The translations under genes were made by a program, and so were the position numbers. The notes beneath the pieces were generated by a model. The model was not told where the DNA came from, made no database searches, and saw only the letters and a list, made by a program, of their open reading frames with translations. Source: Bacteroidota bacterium (lineage in GTDB: Bacteria; Bacteroidota; Bacteroidia; Cytophagales; Cytophagaceae). Taken from it: DNA of 64,000 bases. Shown here piece by piece: positions 44,461 to 52,275 of this stretch (its first letter is position 1; each line of letters begins with the position of its first letter). The stretch covers positions 248,001-312,000 of the forward strand of contig JAEWAY010000033.1 in the NCBI GenBank assembly GCA_023391415.1. The letters run 5' to 3'.

Positions 44461-46128
44461 TTATTCTTCGACGCGTTCGAGGCGCTTTTCCAGCGCTTCC
44501 ATTTTTTTGTTCTGCTCGATCAGATACAAGGTCAGCTCCTCTACTTTTTGGAGCAACAGGGCGTTCATGGCGGCCAGCTCAAAGCCCTCCTTTTCCACAG
44601 TGGCCGCGGAAGGTACCTGAGGCAGATGACGGTTTTCCTGAATAAAGCTTTCCACTTCCTCCAGAGGAGTCAGCTTATAATCGGGAGCGAATACATAATC
44701 CGGCCAGTTGGCGGCCAGGCGTACCTTCACTTCCTCTACCAGCATTTTGCCTTTGACCATCAGCTTGTAATTGTCCTGAGGATCGGGCAGGGTGATATTG
44801 GGATCAAGAGGATCGAAGCCAATGGCCACATAGGTACCGGAATTGGGATTGAGCGCCAATGGAGCTTTGGAAGACTGGATCCAGGAATAATTGGAGGAAT
44901 GAGAGCCCAGGCGCAAGCCGGGCGTGGCGATATCAACGGCGGCCTCGGTACCGGAGATACGGGCTACGCCATTGTGGACATGCAAGCGATCGGCGATATT
45001 GGAAGCGACGCCGATACCAATTTTGTCTTTTTGCACAACAAGGGACGAGGAGCCAGTGCCATTGTTGAAAATGAGTTTTTTATCACTGTCTTCTGTACGG
45101 ACAACAAAATCTCCTACCAAGGCGTCCGTTGAATAATGCCCATTGACCGCTACCGAAGCCATGGTCAGCTCCGTGATCTCCCGTCCTATATTGACCGTCG
45201 AAGAGTTCGCGTTCGATCCTGAAAGACCAACCAGTACCGATCCGCTAAAACCGGAAACAATCTTCAGTTTAGCCGCTCCGGAGGGCAAGCTATTCATTCC
45301 GATATTTCCATTTAGCCTATTTAATACCAGCATATTGTTTGACTCAGGCGAGTTTATATAGAAACGGTCGGCCGCAGCGTCATGCTTTAAGTTAAAACAA
45401 CTATATCCGGAGCCATCCTTAAAAGTAATTTGGGCGGATGCCATGTTATTATCCGGACCCTTCAGAATCATTCGTATCACATCCGGACCGTCACCAATAT
45501 TAATATCTTTGCTAAAACTGGCAACACCATTGACAATCAATGAGTCTGAGACTATTGCTTTGCTTTTAAAATACGCTGGATGCTGCACCGCGAGGCCAAA
45601 ACCTGTTGGAATACTAAAATTCGCCGGCCCACCAGGTGTTCCATAAGTTGTCCCAACAACTAACGAGGGCATCGCGACCAAATCATCAAAACGAAACGGT
45701 GCTACCGGCCCATTATATGGATTATATGAAGTTGCCCAAGATTGCGTGCTGAACCGTATCTCATCCAGATTATCCATAAAATGAATCCCTTTTTTCCCGC
45801 TAAAAGACAAGTGAACACCTCCTGTTCCCCAGTTCGGAAAAAAACTCCTTTCAAGCAGGAAGTCATTGACACTCCTATCATCTTTTAATCTAATACCTGC
45901 AGATGAAGTTGGCAGATGATTTTGCTGGCCATGCAAAGTCAGATTAGCATTATTATTATATATATGCAGCGGATATGCCGGTGTGTTCGTCCCTATCCCC
46001 ACACCCGTACCGGAACTATTCGTTCCAATATCACTTGCTCCATTGGGTAAATTCAACAACTGCGCCTGTGTGGTCACCGCCATAAAAAGGCTCAAAAAGA
46101 TCAATCCGGCAATACGATGGTTTAACAT
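44461..46128 (-). CDS. Tail-fibre-like secreted protein with C-terminal coiled coil
   Basis: A 555-residue secreted protein (signal peptide MLNHRIAGLIFLSLFMAVTTQA). The N-terminal repeat-like phrase 'GTGVGIGTNTPAYPLHIYNN' and similar phrases ('KIGIGVASNIADRLHVHNG') recur and are typical of Bacteroidota fibre proteins. The C-terminal region has 'EVKVRLAANWPDYVF', 'DYKLTPLEEVESFIQENRHL', 'PQVPSAATVEKEGFELAAMN' and then a coiled coil (about 515-555). This matches the short relative of the endosialidase-type (S74) fibre chaperone domain, without an obvious self-cleavage site. It is probably a trimeric, surface-exposed stalk. First gene of the six-gene unit, 38 nt after a promoter. Confidence 0.75.
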   Translation of the reverse strand: MLNHRIAGLIFLSLFMAVTTQAQLLNLPNGASDIGTNSSGTGVGIGTNTPAYPLHIYNNNANLTLHGQQNHLPTSSAGIRLKDDRSVNDFLLERSFFPNWGTGGVHLSFSGKKGIHFMDNLDEIRFSTQSWATSYNPYNGPVAPFRFDDLVAMPSLVVGTTYGTPGGPANFSIPTGFGLAVQHPAYFKSKAIVSDSLIVNGVASFSKDINIGDGPDVIRMILKGPDNNMASAQITFKDGSGYSCFNLKHDAAADRFYINSPESNNMLVLNRLNGNIGMNSLPSGAAKLKIVSGFSGSVLVGLSGSNANSSTVNIGREITELTMASVAVNGHYSTDALVGDFVVRTEDSDKKLIFNNGTGSSSLVVQKDKIGIGVASNIADRLHVHNGVARISGTEAAVDIATPGLRLGSHSSNYSWIQSSKAPLALNPNSGTYVAIGFDPLDPNITLPDPQDNYKLMVKGKMLVEEVKVRLAANWPDYVFAPDYKLTPLEEVESFIQENRHLPQVPSAATVEKEGFELAAMNALLLQKVEELTLYLIEQNKKMEALEKRLERVEE

Positions 46129-46165
46129 TATAAAAGATGTATAGTATTAAAAGGAACTAAAAGAC

Positions 46166-46196
46166 CAAAAATAACAAGGGGTCATTAATTTACAAA
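46166..46196 (-). promoter_or_regulatory. Promoter of the RHS toxin operon
   Basis: On the minus strand TTTTG (46197-46193) and TATTTTTG (46173-46166) are 19 nt apart, a full consensus match. The first start codon (46128) is 38 nt past the -7 element. No other promoter of this quality was seen inside the 13 kb unit. The remaining 46197-46357 sequence is AT-rich and without features. Confidence 0.7.
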
Positions 46197-46357
46197 ATAA
46201 AAAAGCAAACGCCCGCGAATTATAATTTCGACAAACAGCTTGTTTTATAATATAGTACAACAAATCCTTTCAAAATGACAAATCCGTCACTATCGACAAG
46301 GGAAAATGGAAAAAAGGCGCGGATGGACGAGAGTCCGGAACAACACATACAAGGCGA

Positions 46358-47479
46358 CTACCTTCCCGCAGACAACCATTCTTTTATAAACGCCGCGAGC
46401 TCCTCCGCGTTTTTTCGGTGCTGCCTTATATTGGGATGATAGTCGCAGCCAAAACCATAGGCTCCCTGGCCGCTCATCTCAAAAAACGCGACCCGGCTAT
46501 CGCCCGCCTGACGCGTGGCGGCCTGAATATATCGCCGGCAAACGGAAGCCGCTTTGACGCCCGGAGGCCAATGGTCGTTGATCATGGGCCCCATAAGACA
46601 CAGGATACGGACGCCGGGGTAATACGCGGCGATACGCTTCAAAAAATTGGCGTAGCCATTGACAAACGCGGCCGAATCGGGAAGACTGTGGGCGAAGTCG
46701 TTTGTACCCAGGTTGACCGCCACGATATCGGGTTTCCAGAGGGCGAAATCCCACTGGCTGGTCGAATCGTCCGGATTGATCCGCTGATAAAGCTCAGGTA
46801 ACGTACCGCTCGTCGACTGATCATAGTTGCGAACGACTCCCCGCCCGCTATACGCTACGGCTACATAGCGCGCGTTCAGGTACCGGGCGGCGACGCTTCC
46901 ATAGCTCATATAATTGTTTTCCGTAGCTCCTGAAAAGCCGCAATGGGCGTCGTCGCCCTCGTTGCCATACCCGCAGGTGATCGAATTGCCGACAAATTCG
47001 ATCCGGAGACCGGCGGTATCGGGAGGGAAAGCCAGCAGCCCCGCTCCGGGATCAAGCCCTAGTCCTCTGAAGGTAGCTTTGCCGCACAAGGCCTCGGTAC
47101 GCTTGTAAAGCCGCAGGGTATGCGCGGTATCGCGGAGATTTTCCGCCACCTTGACAACATGCTTTCCTTCCGGAACTTCCACCACCATTAAAGAATCGTC
47201 TATAAAAACATTGTAAAAGCCGGAATGGGGGCGACCATAGGAATCAAGGGCGCCGAAGCTCTCGTTGCCAATGAGCAAAAAACAACTGGTACCTGTAAAA
47301 ACCGCCTGAATCTCTATACCCGGATAATAAAACGCGTACTCTTCCGGATCGGTATAGTCAATACGGCCAAGATAGCGAAACATGGTATCGGAGGGGGGAA
47401 CGATTTTCCAATCCCGGACCTGGGCGATTACCGTCGAGGAGCTGGCGACAATGGCAAGAAATAGTATAAAAAGCCTCAT
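46358..47479 (-). CDS. CE2-like SGNH carbohydrate esterase
   Basis: A 373-residue secreted esterase (signal peptide MRLFILFLAIVASSSTVIA). The N-terminal jelly-roll (about 25-145, 'EYAFYYPGIEIQAVFTG') and C-terminal SGNH domain form the carbohydrate esterase family 2 layout. The nucleophile Ser is in 'FVGNSITCGYGNEGD' (near 165), the oxyanion Asn in 'VNLGTNDFAHS', and the catalytic His in 'CDYHPNIRQH' (near 346). CE2 enzymes remove acetyl groups from plant polysaccharides such as xylan or glucomannan, fitting the GH5/GH8 enzymes in the window. It overlaps the upstream M28 peptidase gene by 4 nt (ATGA). No T9SS sorting domain is seen, so it may be periplasmic. Confidence 0.85.
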   Translation of the reverse strand: MRLFILFLAIVASSSTVIAQVRDWKIVPPSDTMFRYLGRIDYTDPEEYAFYYPGIEIQAVFTGTSCFLLIGNESFGALDSYGRPHSGFYNVFIDDSLMVVEVPEGKHVVKVAENLRDTAHTLRLYKRTEALCGKATFRGLGLDPGAGLLAFPPDTAGLRIEFVGNSITCGYGNEGDDAHCGFSGATENNYMSYGSVAARYLNARYVAVAYSGRGVVRNYDQSTSGTLPELYQRINPDDSTSQWDFALWKPDIVAVNLGTNDFAHSLPDSAAFVNGYANFLKRIAAYYPGVRILCLMGPMINDHWPPGVKAASVCRRYIQAATRQAGDSRVAFFEMSGQGAYGFGCDYHPNIRQHRKNAEELAAFIKEWLSAGR

Positions 47480-48765
47480 TGATCTATTTCGTATACAAAA
47501 CGGGTCAATAGCCGAAACACATCCTCAAACTCCGTAAGGGGAAGCGTAGCCGGCACATCGTAAATATCATGATAGGCCGCGATACCGCCCAACGTATATA
47601 CAAAAAACGCGGGAACCCCCGCTTCGGAAAAGAAATAATGATCCGAATTGGCCGCCTCTCCTCTTTTCCTTATTTCCTTCAGCAACCCCGCTTCCCCGTT
47701 GATACGACTCAGTTTGGAAAAGTACTCCGGCAATACCTCGCCGTTGACCACCATGAGACCGTCTTCGCCGGTACCCAGCAGATCCATATTGATCAGAAAA
47801 CGGATTTTTTTGAGCGGGAATACCGGGTGTCTCACATAATGCTTTGACCCGACAAGACCAGCCTCTTCCGCTCCAAAAAGCATAAAAGCGATCGAATAGT
47901 CAGGCTGATTGTCAGGATGGGAGTAATACTCGGCCAGTTGCAGCAGCATAGCCACGCCACTGGCGTTGTCGTTGGCCCCGGGAAAATATACTTCCCGGCC
48001 CATACCTCCGAGATGATCGTAATGGGCGGTAAAGACGATGTATGTATCCGGATCTTCCCGGCCTTCGACATAAGCGAGAATATTCCTGCTTTTGTATCCC
48101 TCGCGCAATTCCGCGTCCACACGATACACCACCCGTTTGGAACCGGCGGGAAACGAATCCGCCAGAACCTTAAAAAAAGGATTGCTGTACTGGGAAGTGG
48201 ACAGGCCCGCGGTCAGCTTTTTCTCCTCGAGCTCGACGATACACCTGGCCGAATAGGCTTTCCGGATATACTCAAGGGGCATCTCTACCAGACGTCCCAG
48301 ATCTTTGCCATGATACACCAGCGCCTTTTTCCGCAGGTCGCTTTTCAAAAAAGCTTCCGCTGCTTCCTTTCGGGCAAATATATTGGTATCCAGGGGGACG
48401 ATCTTCGCTCTTCCTTTTCCTCCGGCCGAAAAAGAATTGACAATGTACGAAGCTCCCGGTTTCAGCTTCCGGATATTGGTACGCAGCGCGCACCTGCCGG
48501 GAAAGGTATTGATATTATAATGAAAATACTGAAAATAATCAGCCGCCTTTTGAAAAGGCGTTAAACCAAATTCCCGGAAACGATCCCTCAGAAAAACCGC
48601 GGCGAGGCTGTCGCCGGAAAATTCCGCGCCGCGCCCATACATGCCCGGAGCGCACAAGGTATCGATGTACGCGCGGGCCTGGACGGAAGATTGCGCCCGG
48701 CAATCCGCCATCGACAGGCATAAACTGAAAAATGAAAGGAGGACGAACGCTCGCATGACAACCAT
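47476..48765 (-). CDS. M28 family zinc peptidase
   Basis: A 429-residue secreted peptidase (signal peptide residues 1-24). The M28 zinc ligands are all visible in order: 'FTAHYDHLGGMG' (His), 'FPGANDNASGVAM' (bridging Asp), 'LFGAEEAGLVGSKHY' (catalytic and ligand Glu), 'INMDLLGTGEDG' (Asp) and 'AAYHDIYDVPATLP' (His). The first 180 residues look like an inserted PA-like or N-terminal domain. Such enzymes release N-terminal residues from peptides in the periplasm or outside. It starts 7 nt after vanZ and is coupled to the CE2 gene. Confidence 0.88.
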   Translation of the reverse strand: MVVMRAFVLLSFFSLCLSMADCRAQSSVQARAYIDTLCAPGMYGRGAEFSGDSLAAVFLRDRFREFGLTPFQKAADYFQYFHYNINTFPGRCALRTNIRKLKPGASYIVNSFSAGGKGRAKIVPLDTNIFARKEAAEAFLKSDLRKKALVYHGKDLGRLVEMPLEYIRKAYSARCIVELEEKKLTAGLSTSQYSNPFFKVLADSFPAGSKRVVYRVDAELREGYKSRNILAYVEGREDPDTYIVFTAHYDHLGGMGREVYFPGANDNASGVAMLLQLAEYYSHPDNQPDYSIAFMLFGAEEAGLVGSKHYVRHPVFPLKKIRFLINMDLLGTGEDGLMVVNGEVLPEYFSKLSRINGEAGLLKEIRKRGEAANSDHYFFSEAGVPAFFVYTLGGIAAYHDIYDVPATLPLTEFEDVFRLLTRFVYEIDQ

Positions 48766-48772
48766 TCAGGAG

Positions 48773-49144
48773 TTAAAAATTTACTTTATAAGCAAGGAGA
48801 AACACGATCCATCCGGCCAGGGCTCCGACCGAATCGGCTACGATATCCATCACTTCAAAGCTCCGCCCGGGTATAAAACCCTGGACAATTTCAATCAGCC
48901 CCCCATAGCCTATGGTAAGGATAAGCGCCAGTTTTACCCGATTGTCGCGCGCGTAGGGGTAGGCGTACTGTCTGGTAAATCCCACGATCAGCAGGAAGGA
49001 CTGAACAGCGAATACCAGCGCGTGCGCCAGTTTGTCAAAGCCCGGTATATACCCCATTTTCGGCATATTGTTCCCGGGCGTCAATGTCAAAACGAGAATG
49101 ATCACCGCCCAGATAAACGGAAACAGGGTATACCGGAAAAACAT
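48773..49144 (-). CDS. VanZ family membrane protein
   Basis: A 123-residue protein with four hydrophobic segments. The VanZ pattern is seen in 'FDKLAHALVFAVQSFLL' and 'GYGGLIEIVQGFIPGRSFEV' with the following 'MDIVADSVGALAGW'. VanZ-like proteins are linked with low-level teicoplanin resistance in Gram-positives, but in Bacteroidota, where one commonly follows gcvH, the role is unknown. It begins 3 nt after the gcvH stop. Confidence 0.88.
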   Translation of the reverse strand: MFFRYTLFPFIWAVIILVLTLTPGNNMPKMGYIPGFDKLAHALVFAVQSFLLIVGFTRQYAYPYARDNRVKLALILTIGYGGLIEIVQGFIPGRSFEVMDIVADSVGALAGWIVFLLAYKVNF

Positions 49145-49147
49145 GAT

Positions 49148-49528
49148 CTACATTCCGATCTTTTCCTTGTACTCCGACGCGGTCAGCAAGTTGTCAAACT
49201 GAGACTTGTCGGCTACTTTGACCTTGATCAGCCAGCCATCGCCATAGGGATCGCTATTGACGAGCTCGGGCTTGTCGTCAATAGCTGAATTGACTTCCAA
49301 AACCTCTCCGGTCATCGGCATAAACAAATCCGATACGGTCTTTACCGCCTCGACGCTTCCAAAAATTTCATCCTGCTCTACCGTATCGCCAATCGTGTTG
49401 ATATCCACATAGACGATATCGCCCAACTCGCTTTGAGCGAAATCTGTAATGCCGATGATAGCCGTGTCGCCGTCAAGGCTGACCCACTCATGCTCTTCCG
49501 TGTACTTTAGTTCTTCTGGGAAATTCAT
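49148..49528 (-). CDS. gcvH: Glycine cleavage system H protein
   Basis: GcvH carries the methylamine group of glycine on a lipoyl arm between GcvP, GcvT and the lipoamide dehydrogenase. The 126-residue protein has the lipoyl Lys at residue 63 in 'IFGSVEAVKTVSDLFM' and the usual start 'EELKYTEEHEWVSLDG'. It heads a four-gene minus-strand unit: gcvH, vanZ, M28 peptidase, CE2 esterase. A TATTTTTG element (49552-49545) sits 17 nt upstream of the start, without a clear -33 partner. gcvT and gcvP are not in the window. Confidence 0.97.
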   Translation of the reverse strand: MNFPEELKYTEEHEWVSLDGDTAIIGITDFAQSELGDIVYVDINTIGDTVEQDEIFGSVEAVKTVSDLFMPMTGEVLEVNSAIDDKPELVNSDPYGDGWLIKVKVADKSQFDNLLTASEYKEKIGM

Positions 49529-49662
49529 AAAAGTTGTTTTTATTCAAAAATACATGCTTTTTTTAAAATAGGAAGTCCCCCGCGAATGTTTTAAAAATCA
49601 CGGAAGAAAATACGGAAGCGAAATCTTCATCCCCATACATGGTCTCACGCGCTTTTTCACGG

Positions 49663-49908
49663 TCAACAGGAAAAATACGAATGAATCAGCGCTTTATGAT
49701 AAAGTCTCTTAAATTCCAGATACCTGTCCGAAAATGGCTTTTGCTCCTCTATAAACTTTCTAAATCGCGGGTTAGGCGCCAGCTTGACAAAATCGTCCTC
49801 GCAATTTACTCTGACATAACGGACATAGGAGGGCGACAGAGGGAGTTCCAATATCGCGTACATGTTCCTCAGATTTTTTACAATCTCGTCCTGCAGACAC
49901 TTTTCCAT
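49663..49908 (-). CDS. Hypothetical small protein
   Basis: An 81-residue minus-strand frame from ATG at 49908 (MEKCLQDEIVKNLRNMYAIL) ending HSYFSC. It is charged, has no signal peptide or membrane segment, and looks helical with 'YVRYVRVNCEDDFVKLAPN' in the middle. Amino-acid use is natural, unlike the overlapping plus-strand frame (49639-49938), which is Arg/Leu-rich. I do not recognise a family. It sits alone between gcvH and the outer-membrane protein pair. Confidence 0.5.
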   Translation of the reverse strand: MEKCLQDEIVKNLRNMYAILELPLSPSYVRYVRVNCEDDFVKLAPNPRFRKFIEEQKPFSDRYLEFKRLYHKALIHSYFSC

Positions 49909-50182
49909 GAAATTAACGCTGAGCTAAATTTAAAATAGTTTCAATACCTAGTATATGTAAAGCGAAATTCACGGGAAAAAATTCCCTCGGCGGGGAAAAG
50001 ATTCCGCTTCGCGCGCCAGCCCTTCACCCCCGCGTCTCTATCATAAAGCCGAATAAAAGATTTATAAACACGATAAGAGGCTGTTTTAAAGCAAATTGAC
50101 AACCAGACGCGATCTCCTGAAAAATGCTCCGGATAACATTCATAAGCCAAAAAGAATTTATCTGATAGCAACCTTCTCCGTC

Positions 50183-50893
50183 ATGTACCGCTTTTATACG
50201 ATTCTCCGCCTTTTTCTTCTTTGCTCCGTATTGGCCGAAGCTCAGATCCAAAAAGGAGACTTTCTGGTCTCAGCAGGTGGCGTTTTTAATTTTCAGAACA
50301 ATAAGCGGGACGAGGATCTAAGCCTGATGAAAGCCTATGAATCGGCGCTTATACAAGACAAAAGCGACCGCTGGACCGTATGGATCAACCCTGCTTACGC
50401 CGTCAGCGGACGCTGGCTCCTCGGCGCGGAGTTATCCTTTACGCGAACACAGTCCGTCGAAAACTACTATACCTGGTACATGGAATTGTCTCCACCGGGT
50501 CATATTCCCGTTTCACCAGCCAACCGCGTACACGCGTACTATACCTCAAAAATTCAGAATACCATACTCCGGGCCGGGCCGAGCGTGGCCTGGAGCGGCA
50601 ACCTCCAGAGCAAAACGGTTTTTGTCCTGCGGGGATCAATATACATGCATTATTCCAAAACAATCTATGACTACAGGCATCCATTCAGTGATTATTACAA
50701 TCACAGCTTCAAAACCGGAATAGGTGCGTATATAAAGCCCACTATTCTCTATTTTATCACCCAAAGGGCGGCGCTTGAAATCACTCCGCTACAATTGATC
50801 TATGAACAGACGACGGGCGAAAATCCGGAAGGATATTTTGGCTTAAACGCGATTCTTTCTCCAATAAGCATAGGCCTAAACTACCGATTATGA
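50183..50893 (+). CDS. Outer-membrane beta-barrel protein, first of a pair
   Basis: From ATG at 50183 (MYRFYTILRLFLLCSVLAEA) a 236-residue protein with a signal peptide and then alternating amphipathic strands: 'QKGDFLVSAGGVFNF', 'GRWLLGAELSFTRT', 'NTILRAGPSVAWSGN' and the C-terminal 'LSPISIGLNYRL'. This is the pattern of an 8- to 10-stranded outer-membrane barrel. A longer frame beginning at 50096 would bury the signal peptide and is rejected. The stop overlaps the next start by 4 nt (ATGA), so the two barrel proteins are made together. Function unknown. Confidence 0.72.
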   Translation: MYRFYTILRLFLLCSVLAEAQIQKGDFLVSAGGVFNFQNNKRDEDLSLMKAYESALIQDKSDRWTVWINPAYAVSGRWLLGAELSFTRTQSVENYYTWYMELSPPGHIPVSPANRVHAYYTSKIQNTILRAGPSVAWSGNLQSKTVFVLRGSIYMHYSKTIYDYRHPFSDYYNHSFKTGIGAYIKPTILYFITQRAALEITPLQLIYEQTTGENPEGYFGLNAILSPISIGLNYRL

Positions 50894-51969
50894 GAACCAG
50901 AATAGCTCTTCTATCGCTGCTAACCTATCTGGTCATACACGCCCAGGGCCAGATTGCCGGACCTCCTGTATTTGTGAGCGGAGACTTGTCGTTCGAGAAA
51001 AATAGTTTTCACCTCCTATCACCCCGGATAGGAGTATTTGTATCGCCAAAGGACGCTTTGGGAGCGGTATACTCCTATAATTCTGACAAACGACTACGTA
51101 GCTCGTCAAATCTGTCTTTGTTTTATCGAAGGCATGTAACCTTGTCGGAGACTGTTTTTTTGTTTATCGAGACTTCCGCCGGAGCCGGAAAAGGCCGAAG
51201 CCGCGCGCTGAAGGGTCTCGGCGCCCATGATATCCAAACAGGAGAAGCCGCGCTTCGCGTTGGTTTTTTCATGTACCTTACCCCGACCCTTTCCAGTGAA
51301 TTCACACCCTTCGCCTTCCTCTACCGGCTGGAGAAGCGCGAAGGACAAGGCTCTGTAACCAGCAACTCCTTAAGCGGTATGGTTTCATTGGGAAATCATA
51401 TCGGCTTAAATATCCATATTGGCAAAAAATCCGGAACTACAACAGACAAGCCGGAAAATCTCAGCGATAGAAAACTGTTGTCGGGCGAAATGAGCATTGT
51501 TCAAAACAGCGGTCTGAATATCCGGCAATTTTCTTTTTCTCCTTACATCGGCATATTCATAACCAACTGGATAGAGGCGGGCATGTCCATGTCTGTCCTC
51601 TCAAGTACTCAAAGCGCGTTTGACGTTACCAGCGCGTACCAAGAACAATACTCGACCATGGCCTTTCATCTCGGTCCCCGTATCCGCCTCTATCACTGGC
51701 TAAACCCTTATACCGGCCTTTTCGCTCAGGCCCGCCTGGAGGGAACTTTCGCCTTCTCACAAACGAACAGGCGGCACGCCCAATATACCAGCAGTCAGAT
51801 CGGACCATGTGGCGGCCTATATATCGGATTCAGCCACTTTCTCACAAAACGGACGCTGATCGAAGCGACCACCAATATCTATTTGATTGAGCGACATTCT
51901 TTTTCGCCGATGCTGAGCCAGATGAAAATATCGCTGGGCTTCTTGCTTGGACGAGCGGCCGGAGAATAA
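50890..51969 (+). CDS. Outer-membrane beta-barrel protein, second of a pair
   Basis: A 359-residue protein with signal peptide MRTRIALLSLLTYLVIHA, cut before QGQIAGPP. It contains two similar halves, each with barrel-like strands. The second half ('SFSPYIGIFITNWIEAGMSM', 'MAFHLGPRIRLYHWLNPYTG', 'HFLTKRTLIEATTNIY', 'SQMKISLGFLLG') is strikingly like the C-terminal half of the upstream protein in layout. It may be a duplicated barrel or a larger pore. Translationally coupled to the gene before it. No specific family recognised. Confidence 0.7.
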   Translation: MRTRIALLSLLTYLVIHAQGQIAGPPVFVSGDLSFEKNSFHLLSPRIGVFVSPKDALGAVYSYNSDKRLRSSSNLSLFYRRHVTLSETVFLFIETSAGAGKGRSRALKGLGAHDIQTGEAALRVGFFMYLTPTLSSEFTPFAFLYRLEKREGQGSVTSNSLSGMVSLGNHIGLNIHIGKKSGTTTDKPENLSDRKLLSGEMSIVQNSGLNIRQFSFSPYIGIFITNWIEAGMSMSVLSSTQSAFDVTSAYQEQYSTMAFHLGPRIRLYHWLNPYTGLFAQARLEGTFAFSQTNRRHAQYTSSQIGPCGGLYIGFSHFLTKRTLIEATTNIYLIERHSFSPMLSQMKISLGFLLGRAAGE

Positions 51970-52275
51970 TCCCCCGCTGATTAGCGGATACAAAGTTTCA
52001 GGAAAACCCCGGTTCGTAGTCTCCAATCCTTTCTCGAGCGCGACAACCATTTTTTTCATGGAACAGTTGAAGCCTATCTTCCGTCTTCACGAGACCCGGA
52101 AGCCTCCCGCGCCATGACTACCTCACCCTATTATTATCGTTTAACAAGCTTTTCACGCGTTTCTCCAATCGGAGAAGAAGGTAATAATTAATCGTTTTAT
52201 TACATTAAAAAAAATACTACTGCCTATTCTTCCTATCTTTATTCCGATAAGAGTTTTCGTGTATACTACCATCAT
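51970..52275 (+). other. Intergenic region before the histidine kinase
   Basis: No convincing gene. The last 100 nt are AT-rich and include TATCTTTA (near 52236), a near match to a -7 element with no clear TTG partner. No strong hairpin was found behind the barrel-protein genes. Confidence 0.5.

Noticed and set aside
49941..50251. Two overlapping minus-strand frames of about 75 codons
   Set aside because: They overlap the start of the barrel-protein gene and each other, and look random in composition.
51817..52059. An 80-codon minus-strand frame
   Set aside because: Mostly antisense to the second barrel-protein gene; no supporting features.
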